Below are positions 26,615 through 36,375 of a DNA stretch of 64,000 nucleotides, in pieces (position 1 is the stretch's first letter; the number at the start of each line of letters is the position of its first letter). Both the position numbers and the translations under genes were made by a program. The DNA is taken from positions 32,072-96,071 of the forward strand of contig JABDBI010000005.1 of the NCBI GenBank assembly GCA_013288705.1. The letters are read 5' to 3'. The notes beneath the pieces were generated by a model. That model did no database searches and had not been told where the DNA came from. It worked only from the letters and a program-made list of their open reading frames with translations. Source of the DNA: Methanobacteriota archaeon (GTDB taxonomy: Bacteria; Myxococcota; UBA727; JABDBI01).

Positions 26615-28053
26615 TTCAGCGCGCACTTCATCCCCAGCCTCGCATTTTGATTGCCGACGATGAATCGTCGTTGCGAACGGTTCTCTCAGCCATGCTGCGC
26701 CGGGAGGGTTTTCAGGTTACCTCAGCGAAAGATGGTGTCGAGGCCTTGGCTTTGCTGAAAGCAAGTCTGTCGGCAGATATAGATGATCCGTTTGAGGCAG
26801 TTATCGCCGACATCAAGATGCCCGAAATGGATGGGATGTCTATGCTTGAGCAAATGGCGAAGCACCATGAAGACATTCCCGTCATTATGCTAACCGCACA
26901 TGGCACCGTGGATCTTGCCGTGCAGGCGTTAAAAAACGGCGCCTACGATTTCCTCACAAAGCCTTATGAACGCGATGAACTCTTGATGGTGCTGCGCAAG
27001 GCTTTGGGGCAGAGCAGTAAAAATGCGATGGCGCCACGCACACAGCTGGGGCTCAAAAATGGCCAGATGATCATTGGTGAATCTGCGCAAATGCGACAGC
27101 TCCATGACGTGATTGAGCGCGTCGCTGATACGCCTTCCACCGTTTTAATTACGGGCGAATCGGGAACTGGCAAAGAGCTGGTGGCACACGCTTTACACCA
27201 TAAGAGTGCACGTGCGCAAAAGCCATTTATTCGCATCAATTGTGCGGCTATTCCTGAAACGTTAATTGAGTCTGAATTGTTCGGATATGAGCGGGGTGCA
27301 TTTACCGGTGCTGTCACCAGTAAGCCCGGCCGATTTGAACTGGCAGATGGCGGGACGCTCTTTTTGGATGAGATTGGGGAGCTACCGGTAGAAGTGCAGG
27401 TCAAGCTTTTGCGCGTGCTGCAGGAGTCATGCTTCGAGCGTGTGGGCGGAGTGAAAACCATCCACATGGATGTGCGTCTGGTTACTGCGACCAATCGGGA
27501 TCTGCAGAAGGCCATCGCTGAAGGGCACTTTCGCGAAGATTTATATTATCGCCTAAACGTTGTGCCCATTGCATTGCCATCGCTGAGAGATCGCAAGGAT
27601 GACATCGGGCCTCTTGCCACGCATTTCGTGCGTAAGTTTAATACCCGGCTGGGCCTCCACATCGAGGGGTTTTCCGAAAAAGCCATTCCGCTTTTACAAT
27701 GTTATCCATGGCCGGGGAATATTCGTGAGCTAGAAAATATTGTTGAGCGCACTATGCTGTTTGCCAATCACGCAACAATTATGCCGGAAGATTTGCCGCC
27801 CGAGATTCTTGCGCATCAGAAAGCGCAGAAGCTTTGCAAAACGCTCCAACTGAAAGAAGTGTCGGATGAGACTTCGATGAAAGAAATTGTGCGGCAGGCC
27901 ACATTTGAGCTCGAGCGCGATTTGATCGTGCAAGCGCTGGTAGAGATGAACGGCAATGTCACGCATGCAGCGCGCAAACTCAAAATCAGCCGCAAGAGTT
28001 TGCAACTGAAAATGAAGGATTTTGGATTGCGGGGAAGTGAAACAGAAACTTGA
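26611..28053 (+). CDS. NtrC-family sigma-54-dependent response regulator
   Basis: This 480-residue regulator has three parts. The receiver domain carries the acidic pair in I-A-D-D-E and phospho-acceptor Asp67. The AAA+ activator has Walker A G-E-S-G-T-G-K-E, the sigma-54-contact loop G-A-F-T-G-A near 229-234 and the F-L-D-E-I-G Walker B. The C-terminal Fis-type helix-turn-helix shows [11 protein letters not shown]. It should activate promoters read by sigma-54 RNA polymerase when phosphorylated by the upstream kinase. I could not identify its target sites in the window. Confidence 0.93.
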   Translation: MIQRALHPQPRILIADDESSLRTVLSAMLRREGFQVTSAKDGVEALALLKASLSADIDDPFEAVIADIKMPEMDGMSMLEQMAKHHEDIPVIMLTAHGTVDLAVQALKNGAYDFLTKPYERDELLMVLRKALGQSSKNAMAPRTQLGLKNGQMIIGESAQMRQLHDVIERVADTPSTVLITGESGTGKELVAHALHHKSARAQKPFIRINCAAIPETLIESELFGYERGAFTGAVTSKPGRFELADGGTLFLDEIGELPVEVQVKLLRVLQESCFERVGGVKTIHMDVRLVTATNRDLQKAIAEGHFREDLYYRLNVVPIALPSLRDRKDDIGPLATHFVRKFNTRLGLHIEGFSEKAIPLLQCYPWPGNIRELENIVERTMLFANHATIMPEDLPPEILAHQKAQKLCKTLQLKEVSDETSMKEIVRQATFELERDLIVQALVEMNGNVTHAARKLKISRKSLQLKMKDFGLRGSETET

Positions 28054-28099
28054 AATAGGTATGTCTCCTCGCTCCTTGAGTCAAGCAGCGGAGGTCCTC

Positions 28100-29005
28100 A
28101 TGCGTTTCCCTTACCTATGTGTCACAATTCTAGTTTCGGTTAACGCGTTTGCAGCACTGCCGATTGGCTATGACGAGTCTCCTCGTCAAACAAAGAGTGA
28201 GATTCTCTGGGATAATATTACTGCGGATCCGTACCCGGCAGGTGAGCTACCCAATGCTGAGACATCCACTTGGGATTTGCTCAACTTGCTAAACCCCTAT
28301 TACTTGATGGTCACCTTCAGCCATGTTGGCGACGAAATGCCAGCGGAGCGAAAGCGTGTGATTCACAGCTATGGCACAGCAGCCAGGGTGCGCTGGGAGC
28401 CCCAACCAAATTCTTTTAGTGGCGTCTTTACAACGGGCGGCATCGGTATCGTTCGATTATCGCTGGCGAAAGCATTCAATGATCCGGTATTGGAAGTATT
28501 TAATCCGGGCATTTCCGTGAAGCTCTTGATTGATGGTGCTCCGTCGGTCAATTTTGTGGCCATTAATAATTTGGATGGTCAGGAGCAGGATCAAAATTTC
28601 TTCGCGAGGTCACTCACCAATGTTTTGGAGGAACCGTCCCTGCGTCTGCAGGTGTTGTCTGTTGGGTTTAAGGTGGCAGCGTATCTGCTGAGTCTGGTCA
28701 ATGAGCGTACGCTGCCACTAGAAAATGCGGCACGGGTGCAGAGCGACGGTATTGCATTGTCGAAGGCGGATGCGCGTGCGCCCTTCCAGATTTTCTTTGA
28801 GCCTATTGCGGCGTCGGCCGCGCTTTATGCAAACGACGGGAGTGATTTCCGCCTGCAGCTCGCGCGACTTCCCATCGGGACGCCAATCTATCGGGTCTTT
28901 GCAAAACGTGAGAACGCTGAACGTGAACTTGTCGGCGTGCTTGTGCTGGAAAGCAACTTTGTTGCGTCCAGGTATGTGGACGAAACGATATTTTTCCAGC
29001 ATTGA
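28100..29005 (+). CDS. Exported protein with catalase-fold-like domain
   Basis: This 301-residue protein has a signal peptide (about 1-20, ending A-F-A-A). The body resembles a catalase-superfamily branch: H-S-Y-G-T-A-A-R-V-R-W, a V-F-T-T-G-G-I-G-I-V-R-L-S strand, N-P-G-I-S-V-K-L-L-I-D-G and a later N-N-L-D-G-Q. I see no proximal heme Tyr motif, so catalase activity is not supported. I chose the ATG at 28100 because GGAGG stands eight bases before it and the signal peptide starts there. It lies just downstream of the regulator and could share its transcript. Confidence 0.65.
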   Translation: MRFPYLCVTILVSVNAFAALPIGYDESPRQTKSEILWDNITADPYPAGELPNAETSTWDLLNLLNPYYLMVTFSHVGDEMPAERKRVIHSYGTAARVRWEPQPNSFSGVFTTGGIGIVRLSLAKAFNDPVLEVFNPGISVKLLIDGAPSVNFVAINNLDGQEQDQNFFARSLTNVLEEPSLRLQVLSVGFKVAAYLLSLVNERTLPLENAARVQSDGIALSKADARAPFQIFFEPIAASAALYANDGSDFRLQLARLPIGTPIYRVFAKRENAERELVGVLVLESNFVASRYVDETIFFQH

Positions 29006-29006
29006 G

Positions 29007-31820
29007 CTAAAACTGATGGCGTTCCGTCGAATCAGCCAGCGCGGTTGTCGAAGACAATCCGCCTGAAATGACCTGCAGAACGTCGTCAAAATACCCAGAC
29101 CCCACCTCGCGTTGGTGCTTCACTGCGCTATAACCCTTTGCCTCCGCACCAAACTCGGCTTGTTGTAAGCGTGAATAAGCCGTCATTCCAGATTCTCTGT
29201 AGTCTGACGCCAATTCAAACATGCCGTGGTTCAGAGAGTGAAAACCAGCAAGCGTCACAAACTGGAATTTATAACCCATACGACCAAGTTCTTGCTGAAA
29301 TTTTGCGATGTCTGCATCACCGAGATGGCGTTTCCAATTAAACGAGGGCGAGCAATTGTATGCCAGCAATTTACGAGGATGCTCAGCCAAAACCGCTTCC
29401 GCGAAACGCTTTGCATCTTGCAAATCAGGCGTAGAAGTTTCACACCAAAGAACATCCGCATATGGTGCGTACACCAAGGCGCGCGCAATGGCATAGTCAA
29501 GACCGCCCTTGATTTCAAAGAACCCCTCTACCGTACGCTTACCCGTCAAGAATCGGCGATCACGCTCATCCACATCCGAGGTCAACAACCTGGCGCTATC
29601 AGCATCCGTTCTTGCGATAAGAACCGTTGGAACATCCATCACGTCCGCCGCCAAACGCGCTGCGACCAAGGTACGCACAAAGTGGCTTGTCGGGATCAAT
29701 ACTTTACCGCCCATGTGGCCACACTTTTTCTCCGACGATAGTTGATCCTCAAAATGAACGCCAGCAGCTCCCGCCACAATCATCGCTTTCATGAGTTCGA
29801 ACGCATTTAATGGCCCGCCAAAACCTGCTTCCGCGTCCGCGACGATGGGGATTACCCAATCCCGCGCAGGTAACCCTTCAGCATGTTCAATTTGATCCGC
29901 ACGCAACAATGCCTGATTCATGCGACGAACAACTTCTGGCACGCTGTTCGACGGATACAAACTTTGATCCGGATAGGTATGCATCGCCATATTGCCATCG
30001 GCTGCCACCTGCCATCCGCTGCAATAGATCGCACCTAGACCAGCACGGGCCTGCTGCACCGCTTGATTGCCTGTAATTGCTCCCAAAGCAGCAATGTAAG
30101 GCTCCGAATGGAGGTCTCTCCAAAGGCGCTCGGCGCCACGACGCGCAAGCGAATACTCAATGTGAACAGTGCTACGCAAACGCTTCACGTCTTCATCGGT
30201 ATATGGACGCTTCACGTCAGCAAAGCGCTGGATATCTCCCCCGGATTTCTCACTCGCCAGGATTTTGTCATATGCTGGGACTGTCAGAAAATCTAATAGC
30301 TGCGTGCTGGTAGAAACCTGCAAAAACAAATCACGAGCCGATGTGGAATCAGCTCGCGGATCTACCTCGCCGTTCAAAATGCTCACCACGAGCTCTTTTG
30401 TCACCGGAGTTCCATCTGAGAGCTGTACGCCATGATGCATCCACTGCCATATCTGCGCTCGAGCGATCTCCGCCGTGGCAGCATCTTCCATCAAGTGATA
30501 GAGCGGAACACATCCTTGCCCCCGTAGCCAAGATTGCAAATACTGCACACCTACGCGAATACTGTGTGTAAGCCCTTCTCGCGTTCTTGTCCCTGCTGGC
30601 GTTTCCAATAGTTGCGCGGCGGTCACATGCACATTCGGAAAACTTTTTCCAATCTGATTAGGTGCGGGCATATATTCGTCGAAAACCGCGCGCGCTACGG
30701 GCACCAAACCAGGATGAGCCACGCAAGTCCCATCATGGCCATTTTTCACTTCTCTTAATTTATCGGCTTTCACCTTCGCAATGGCCTCGTCATTCGCCTG
30801 CTGATTGCCCTTGATGGGAATTTGCGCCGCCATCCCGCCCATGGCATGCACCCCACGGCGGTGGCATGTCTGCACCAAAAGCTGCGAGTATGCGCGCATG
30901 CAAGGCTGTTCCATCGTCACTTGCTGGCGATCCGGTAGCACCGCTTCTTTGCGCTCGCGCAAAGTTTTGATATAGCTAAAAATATAATCCCATCGGCCAC
31001 AATTGAGTCCTGCTGCCCGGCTCCTCAGCTCATAGAGAATTTCATTCATCTCAAAAGCGGCAGGCAGAGTCTCAATCAGCACGGTTGCGCGTATACATGC
31101 GGTGGGAAGACCAAGTGCGTGCTCACTCTGCGTGAAAATATCATTCCATAAACGCGCTTCTAAATGACTCTGCAACTTGGGAAGGTAAAAATAGGGTCCA
31201 GAACCGTTGGCAATCAACGTCTTGGCATTGTGATAGAGAAACACGGCAAAGTCGAAAATCGATGCCGGGACCGGCTTGTCATCCACAGAGAGGTGCTTTT
31301 CCAAGAGATGCAAACCACGTGGTCTCACCATTAGCATTGCGATCTTCGCATTCAATTCGTAACACTTGCCATTTTCAGTTTCGATATGGTGGATCTCTTT
31401 GCGAACTGCATCGCGAAGATTGAGCTGACCCGCCAACACATTTTCCCAGGTAGGTGTGCTTGAATCTTCGAAATCCGCCATGAACACGCTTGCCCCGGAG
31501 TTCAAGGCGTTGATGATCATCTTGCGATCTGTAGGGCCAGTAATTTCTACCCGGCGATCAAGCAAGTCAGCAGGAAGAGCAGCGCAACTCCATTCGCCTT
31601 CCCGAATTTGCCGCGTTTCAGGTAAAAAATTCGGCAACACACCTTTGTCAAATTCTGCTTGGCGCGCCTGACGTGCGGCAAGAAGTGCATCGATTGTGCC
31701 AGCAAATTGGCGCGTTAATTTCGCCACAAAAGACAGTGCCTCTGGCGTTAAAATCGTTTGAAAATGACTTGGCATCGGCCCAAAAAAGCGAATGTTGTGC
31801 AAAGCGTGTTGGTCAGTCAT
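29007..31820 (-). CDS. Malate synthase-isocitrate lyase fusion (complete glyoxylate shunt)
   Basis: This 937-residue bifunctional enzyme lets the cell grow on acetate or fatty acids. Residues 1-520 are malate synthase A, with [15 protein letters not shown], the [11 protein letters not shown] core and G-G-M-A-A-Q-I-P-I. Residues from about 535 are isocitrate lyase, with S-G-W-Q-V-A-A-D, the active-site K-K-C-G-H-M-G-G-K (Cys700) and A-R-T-D-A-D-S. The two domains are joined by about 15 residues. Bacteria usually encode these separately; in nematodes they are fused in the opposite order. Both sets of active-site motifs look intact. Confidence 0.95.
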   Translation of the reverse strand: MTDQHALHNIRFFGPMPSHFQTILTPEALSFVAKLTRQFAGTIDALLAARQARQAEFDKGVLPNFLPETRQIREGEWSCAALPADLLDRRVEITGPTDRKMIINALNSGASVFMADFEDSSTPTWENVLAGQLNLRDAVRKEIHHIETENGKCYELNAKIAMLMVRPRGLHLLEKHLSVDDKPVPASIFDFAVFLYHNAKTLIANGSGPYFYLPKLQSHLEARLWNDIFTQSEHALGLPTACIRATVLIETLPAAFEMNEILYELRSRAAGLNCGRWDYIFSYIKTLRERKEAVLPDRQQVTMEQPCMRAYSQLLVQTCHRRGVHAMGGMAAQIPIKGNQQANDEAIAKVKADKLREVKNGHDGTCVAHPGLVPVARAVFDEYMPAPNQIGKSFPNVHVTAAQLLETPAGTRTREGLTHSIRVGVQYLQSWLRGQGCVPLYHLMEDAATAEIARAQIWQWMHHGVQLSDGTPVTKELVVSILNGEVDPRADSTSARDLFLQVSTSTQLLDFLTVPAYDKILASEKSGGDIQRFADVKRPYTDEDVKRLRSTVHIEYSLARRGAERLWRDLHSEPYIAALGAITGNQAVQQARAGLGAIYCSGWQVAADGNMAMHTYPDQSLYPSNSVPEVVRRMNQALLRADQIEHAEGLPARDWVIPIVADAEAGFGGPLNAFELMKAMIVAGAAGVHFEDQLSSEKKCGHMGGKVLIPTSHFVRTLVAARLAADVMDVPTVLIARTDADSARLLTSDVDERDRRFLTGKRTVEGFFEIKGGLDYAIARALVYAPYADVLWCETSTPDLQDAKRFAEAVLAEHPRKLLAYNCSPSFNWKRHLGDADIAKFQQELGRMGYKFQFVTLAGFHSLNHGMFELASDYRESGMTAYSRLQQAEFGAEAKGYSAVKHQREVGSGYFDDVLQVISGGLSSTTALADSTERHQF

Positions 31821-31941
31821 GCGTTTTTCTTACCCTGCGGTTACGAGAATACAATCCGTTACCCGACGTGACTAAAAAGCAAATCTTTTTTGAACGATTC
31901 TTGCACGGGCAAGCACTAAGAGTTTGTGTGAGGAAAGAACG

Positions 31942-32370
31942 ATGCGAAGAGAATGGATTCAAGCGGCGGCCATGGCCATCTTTGTTTTGACGATTGCGCC
32001 ATGCCTCTATGCGGATGTAATTAGCCCAGATGTTAGCGCATGCAGCGGTAAAAGTGTGGGCGCCAGATGTACCGCATCAGACTCCAAGCCAGGCCTTTGT
32101 TGCAACGTGACCAATGGCTGCTGTCGGGTAACCCCACCTCACGATGGTGTCGCCCCCGGCACATCTTGCTCAGATTGCATGCAGTGCGTGACAGGCGTCG
32201 ACACCTGCCCCGGCGATGCCGGTAAACTCATCGCAAACCTCAACAATACCAACACAGCCTCGCAGGGCTGCAGCAGCCTTTTACTGGACTCGCCGGCGAC
32301 GCTAATCCCCTTCGCAGCTTTGCTAGCTGGTCTTTTCCTGGTTGTGCGACTACGACGTGATCGCGCATAG
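31942..32370 (+). CDS. Secreted Cys-rich protein with C-terminal membrane anchor
   Basis: This 142-residue protein has a signal peptide (ending L-Y-A-D), a Cys-rich centre (C-C-N-V-T-N-G-C-C, C-S-D-C-M-Q-C) and a C-terminal hydrophobic helix followed by R-L-R-R-D-R. This tripartite tail (Cys, helix, Arg cluster) resembles sorting signals such as MYXO-CTERM, though the exact pattern is not matched. The ATG at 31942 follows GAGGAAAG. Its function is unknown. Its last 21 bases overlap the convergent membrane protein gene. Confidence 0.72.
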   Translation: MRREWIQAAAMAIFVLTIAPCLYADVISPDVSACSGKSVGARCTASDSKPGLCCNVTNGCCRVTPPHDGVAPGTSCSDCMQCVTGVDTCPGDAGKLIANLNNTNTASQGCSSLLLDSPATLIPFAALLAGLFLVVRLRRDRA

Positions 32371-32697
32371 CAGCCCAAGAGCGAAAGAAGCAGTATTGGC
32401 GATGAGCGAGACCATAAAGCCCTTCTTCCAACTTAATGGCACAAGCCAGATGTAGAACATCGCCTCGAACGCCACCACGGATAATTCGATTACTGCGGCG
32501 CGCTCAGCAAACGGCAAGTGCCAGAGCCAAACGGTGTTGGCATACCAGGCAAATGGATGAGATAGCAACGTCGATGCCACTGCTACAGTTGCAGCACGCA
32601 TATATAAAGTGCTCTCGCCCCGCAGTAGCATCATCGCGATCACGCCGGCTGGCGCTTCCACCGCAAGGGATAGCAGAAGTGCGGTATATTGCTGCAT
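32350..32697 (-). CDS. Small integral membrane protein
   Basis: This 115-residue protein has about four hydrophobic segments and few charged residues apart from a W-K-K-G loop. It follows rsmI by one base on the same strand and so probably belongs to the rplS-rnhB-yraN-rsmI transcript. No family is recognised. Its end overlaps the convergent secreted-protein gene. Confidence 0.65.
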   Translation of the reverse strand: MQQYTALLLSLAVEAPAGVIAMMLLRGESTLYMRAATVAVASTLLSHPFAWYANTVWLWHLPFAERAAVIELSVVAFEAMFYIWLVPLSWKKGFMVSLIANTASFALGLLCAITS

Positions 32698-32698
32698 G

Positions 32699-33529
32699 CT
32701 ACTTGTTCGCCGTCAGACTCAACACAAGCTTATAGGCGTCTGCGCCTGACATACGCAACTCTCTCGCGATGCGTTTGGCGATTTCTTTTTTGGAGAGACC
32801 TTGTGCAAAATAAGTTTGTATTCGCTCCAGCGGATCAATCTCCGCGAGCGCTTTTGCAGCATCCCCCGCTTCGACGACAATCACAGCTTCGCCAAGCGCC
32901 ACGAATGGCGGCGTTAGTTCCCCGCCAAGCAAACCGCGATGAAAGGTTTCAAATTGTTTGGTCAACTCACGCGCCACAACAACACGACGCGGGCCACAGA
33001 GCGCGTGTAGGTCCACAAGTGTGTCGTTCACGCGCTTCGGCGCCTCATAGATCACCAGCGCAAACCCTGCCCGCATCGCGTCTTCTATCAAGCGGGTACG
33101 CTCCTTGCCTTTCTTTGGCAGAAAACCCAAAAATACGTAGCGATGCGTATGAAGCCCCGCTCCCATGAGAGCAGCGATCACTGCGCTTGGCCCGGGAATC
33201 GCTTCGACGCGATATCCCTCTTTAGCGATCGCATCAACCAGGCGCCCGCCCGGATCACTGATCGCCGGTGCGCCCGCATCGCTGATAAGCGCAACATTCT
33301 CGCCAAGCGCCAACCGCTCACGCACAACCGGCGCGCGCTCGAGCTCATTGTGCTGATTGCAAGAAACCAGCCTGGGCTTCGTGATACCCAGCGCTGCCAA
33401 CAAATGGCCACTGTGGCGAGTATCTTCGGCTAAAATCAAACTGCTCTCTGCCAAAATTTCTTTGGCGCGCTCAGAAATGTCTTTAAGATTCCCGATCGGA
33501 GTCGCGACGATTCTTAATACGCCCGCCAT
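32699..33529 (-). CDS. rsmI: 16S rRNA cytidine-1402 2'-O-methyltransferase
   Basis: This 276-residue enzyme methylates the ribose of C1402 in the decoding centre of 16S rRNA, using S-adenosylmethionine. It shows the family start V-A-T-P-I-G-N-L-K-D-I, then A-E-D-T-R-H-S-G, S-D-A-G-A-P-A-I-S-D-P-G and the A-I-P-G-P-S-A motif. It overlaps yraN upstream by 16 bases, the usual neighbourhood in proteobacteria. Confidence 0.95.
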   Translation of the reverse strand: MAGVLRIVATPIGNLKDISERAKEILAESSLILAEDTRHSGHLLAALGITKPRLVSCNQHNELERAPVVRERLALGENVALISDAGAPAISDPGGRLVDAIAKEGYRVEAIPGPSAVIAALMGAGLHTHRYVFLGFLPKKGKERTRLIEDAMRAGFALVIYEAPKRVNDTLVDLHALCGPRRVVVARELTKQFETFHRGLLGGELTPPFVALGEAVIVVEAGDAAKALAEIDPLERIQTYFAQGLSKKEIAKRIARELRMSGADAYKLVLSLTANK

Positions 33530-33915
33530 GGATTTCCCCGATAGCGCCTCGGCTCCGCCGGCACCTCAAACGCGCTCTTAAAATGCTCCACCTGAGCGCC
33601 GATGCCAAAGCCTGTCACGGCGATCACATCAAAACGACAAAAGGGAGGTTTTTTATAAAATCGCTTCAAGTACATCTGTGCAGCCTTGATCAGCTTTGCC
33701 TGCTTATCGAAGCGCACACTCGCTTGTGGTGCGCCATATTGCGCGTTCTCCCGGCTACGCACCTCGACAAAGCACAGCACCTGCCCCTCTTTAGCGATGA
33801 TATCGATTTCGCCAAATTTATAGCGCACATTGCGCGCCACGAGCTCAAAACCTCTTTGCAAAAGCCATTGCACAGCTAACTCTTCACTTTCTTTGCCGCG
33901 CTCTAATCGTTCCAT
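33514..33915 (-). CDS. yraN: YraN family protein (UPF0102), nuclease-like
   Basis: This 133-residue protein has the family pattern G-x-x-x-E-x-x-A, then G-F-E-L-V-A-R-N-V-R, G-E-I-D-I-I and C-F-V-E-V-R-S-R. The G-E-I-D...E-V-R core matches a PD-(D/E)XK-type endonuclease fold of unknown substrate. It lies between rnhB and rsmI, overlapping both, as in many proteobacteria. Confidence 0.92.
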   Translation of the reverse strand: MERLERGKESEELAVQWLLQRGFELVARNVRYKFGEIDIIAKEGQVLCFVEVRSRENAQYGAPQASVRFDKQAKLIKAAQMYLKRFYKKPPFCRFDVIAVTGFGIGAQVEHFKSAFEVPAEPRRYRGNPWRAY

Positions 33916-34526
33916 AGGCTTCCTTGCACAACCGGTGTGAAGCTACGTCGATGAATCGGACAGGGACCAAGCTTGTGCAATGCCCGTAGATGTTCCCGTG
34001 TTCCATAACCCTTGTGCTTCGCGAACCCGTAACCCTCGTAAAGTTTCTCTGCCTCAACCATCAGCCGATCGCGATAGACTTTGGCAATGATGGATGCTGC
34101 CATGATGCAAGGCCAAATTGCATCGCCGCCCACGACGGCATGTTGCATGAGCGCTTGCATCATGGGAATGGTTGTATTGCCATCAATCAAGAGCCCAACC
34201 AGTGGCACTTGAGCGCTCCTCTGGATCTCCAGAACGGCTGCACCCATGGCTTCAAACGTGGCGTTGAGAATGTTAACTTGATCAATACGCGTTGGCGCAA
34301 CAAGACCCACGCCAACAGCAATGGCGCTATGACGAATGATCTCGTCAAGCGCCTCGCGTTTTTTCTCTGACAATTTTTTAGAATCATCTAGCCCCAAAAT
34401 GGGCTTCTCAGGATCGAGGACCACGGCAGCTGCAACCACTGGTCCAGCTAAAGGTCCCCGTCCCACTTCGTCGACGCCAGCTATCTGGCGAGCATTGGCG
34501 TTATACCACGGGCTCAACAACGGCAT
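33903..34526 (-). CDS. rnhB: Ribonuclease HII
   Basis: This 207-residue enzyme cleaves RNA in RNA/DNA hybrids, including single ribonucleotides misinserted in DNA. It has the catalytic Asp-Glu in [14 protein letters not shown], then L-D-D-S-K-K-L and the M-A-A-S-I-I-A-K-V motif. The ATG lies inside the last codons of rplS, so translation is coupled. Its 3' end overlaps yraN. Confidence 0.95.
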   Translation of the reverse strand: MPLLSPWYNANARQIAGVDEVGRGPLAGPVVAAAVVLDPEKPILGLDDSKKLSEKKREALDEIIRHSAIAVGVGLVAPTRIDQVNILNATFEAMGAAVLEIQRSAQVPLVGLLIDGNTTIPMMQALMQHAVVGGDAIWPCIMAASIIAKVYRDRLMVEAEKLYEGYGFAKHKGYGTREHLRALHKLGPCPIHRRSFTPVVQGSLWND

Positions 34527-34893
34527 TCACGCGCGTATCAGTTCGATATTCCTGACGCTCCTTGATACGTGCTTTCTTGCCGCGCAGATCACGCAGATAA
34601 TAAAGTTTGGCACGGCGAACTTGGCCGGCCTGCACCACTTCGATCTTTTCAATACGTGGGCTTGAAAGCGGAAACACACGCTCAACACCCTGCGAAAAAC
34701 TAATCTTGCGCACGGTGATCGCCTCACGATTGGCTCCACCTTTTCTGGAAATGCACACGCCTTCAAAAACCTGAACGCGTTCTTTGTCGCCTTCTTTAAT
34801 GCGAAAAAACACACGCAAAGTATCGCCCACGCGAAACTCGGGATAACCCTCACGCAGGTCCTTCTTTTCAATCATCTCTAGGATGCTAGCCAT
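34501..34893 (-). CDS. rplS: 50S ribosomal protein L19
   Basis: This 130-residue ribosomal protein sits at the 30S-50S interface. It has F-R-V-G-D-T-L-R-V, then [14 protein letters not shown] and the C-terminal [19 protein letters not shown] use the ATG at 34893; a GTG one codon before is less likely. Normally rplS follows rpsP-rimM-trmD. Here a lipoprotein gene lies upstream, so rplS heads its own transcript with rnhB-yraN-rsmI. Confidence 0.96.
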   Translation of the reverse strand: MASILEMIEKKDLREGYPEFRVGDTLRVFFRIKEGDKERVQVFEGVCISRKGGANREAITVRKISFSQGVERVFPLSSPRIEKIEVVQAGQVRRAKLYYLRDLRGKKARIKERQEYRTDTRVNAVVEPVV

Positions 34894-34949
34894 CACAAAA
34901 CCTCTAAATTAAACAAAAAACCTTATGAGACCTTTTGTCAGAACCTAAC

Positions 34950-36305
34950 TTAAAAATCAACTAGCGTTTGCCCGTCTTTTGACCGAGCACCTTTCAGCTC
35001 ATAAGGCAGCTCAAAATTGCCTCGTTGCAGCATGGCATCCAAAAAAGCATCAGCAGTAAAGCTCGCTTGATGGGCTGAAGCCGGAACGGTCGCCGCGGTT
35101 GCAGTCGTTGCGGCGTTGGTTGCCGCCGGAGGGGTTACCGAAACTGTTGGCTTTGGCTCACAACTCCCTGCTGGCGCTCCACAAAAGTTGACGGTATGAC
35201 CATCTCGCTCAAACGAAAGACATTCTGCGTCACCAAGCCCACATTCGGCGGGGCAAGGCTGATGGGCCTGGCACTTAGTCGGATCACACGATCTACGCTC
35301 GCCAGTCGTGGCATCTCCCACTGCAACAACAATACCGATTTCCCGTCCTAAGTCTCCGGAGCAGGTAAAATTGGCCGGACATTTATTTTGTTGGCCTTTT
35401 TCATGTTCGTCAATCTTGCCATCTCCATTCCGATCGATGGAGGGTGAGCTGCAAACCGCAAAACACAATCCAACGCCCGTTGCATGCGTGATCTCCACAC
35501 ATTCCGCATGCCCGGCATCATCGCCTAGACCTGCAAAGGGGCGCCCATCACAAAAGCGGTGATCGGCCTGCTCATTGCAGAGCTTTTGCCTTGGAAAATG
35601 CCCGCCGCCCGCAAAATCTGTGATGCTCGCCCATGTCACCGCGGTTGCGCAGATACCGCCATTTTGCTCAAAACATATTTCGCCGCTTTTACACCCCTTG
35701 GTCACATCTGCTGCATCGTAATGGCATGTATCCCGGCAAACATAGGATTTCGCCACCACTTGTTGCTGGTCATTGAGAGACATATCGCTTGGTGCGCAGC
35801 GACGTCCGTTTGTGCAGGCGTTGTCGTCTGAGAGTGCCACGCATAATCCATCTCGTTCTCGTTGAGACGCCAAGCAAAACGCGCCAAGAACATCCGGCTC
35901 ATGCCCCAAAACCCCCAAATTGGTTCCCACCACGATTTGACAGCTTCTTCCCGTCGGGCAATTTTCCGGCGCTTTTTCAATTGTGTTTCCACTCCCATCA
36001 GCTTTTTCTACCACCTTCATGCATTCTACGCGGCAAACTCCTTTGGCTTGTGCCGCATCATAGATGTCTGGCAGACAAACCAGGCCGTCTTCACAATTCC
36101 CCTGCCCGTAAGCGCCGGAGCTTAAAACTGGATGGCAGGCATCCTGCTCGTGTTTTCCCACCACTGCAGCAGATCGTGTTGGTGCCTGCACGGCCCCCAC
36201 CGTTGGGAGGGTTGGTACCGAAGCGGGGGACCCACTATTGCAACTAACAAATAACAAGGGTAGGGAAAGGCATAACAAAAGGGAGCCAATTTTTGCTTTT
36301 ATCAT
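34950..36305 (-). CDS. Large Cys-rich lipoprotein with EF-hand-like loop
   Basis: This 451-residue protein begins with a lipoprotein signal (L-L-F-V-S-C, Cys near residue 22). The body carries many cysteines in spaced pairs, probably disulfide-linked, and one calcium-binding loop D-R-N-G-D-G-K-I-D-E, the 12-residue EF-hand/dockerin pattern. A Thr/Ala-rich linker precedes the C-terminal 40 residues. I chose the ATG at 36305 (GGAGAG site upstream). Similar proteins with Cys-rich modules and 'DxNGDGxxD' loops are common in Myxococcota. Function unknown. Confidence 0.78.
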   Translation of the reverse strand: MIKAKIGSLLLCLSLPLLFVSCNSGSPASVPTLPTVGAVQAPTRSAAVVGKHEQDACHPVLSSGAYGQGNCEDGLVCLPDIYDAAQAKGVCRVECMKVVEKADGSGNTIEKAPENCPTGRSCQIVVGTNLGVLGHEPDVLGAFCLASQRERDGLCVALSDDNACTNGRRCAPSDMSLNDQQQVVAKSYVCRDTCHYDAADVTKGCKSGEICFEQNGGICATAVTWASITDFAGGGHFPRQKLCNEQADHRFCDGRPFAGLGDDAGHAECVEITHATGVGLCFAVCSSPSIDRNGDGKIDEHEKGQQNKCPANFTCSGDLGREIGIVVAVGDATTGERRSCDPTKCQAHQPCPAECGLGDAECLSFERDGHTVNFCGAPAGSCEPKPTVSVTPPAATNAATTATAATVPASAHQASFTADAFLDAMLQRGNFELPYELKGARSKDGQTLVDF

Positions 36306-36375
36306 TAGCAGTTCTCTCCAGGTTTCCGTATCAACGTCTGCTAAAGCAAAATTCTTCCCAATCAATGGGCAGCTT

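Noticed and set aside
34894..34949. L19 leader RNA element before rplS
   Set aside because: I could not draw a convincing conserved structure; the region is short and AT-rich.
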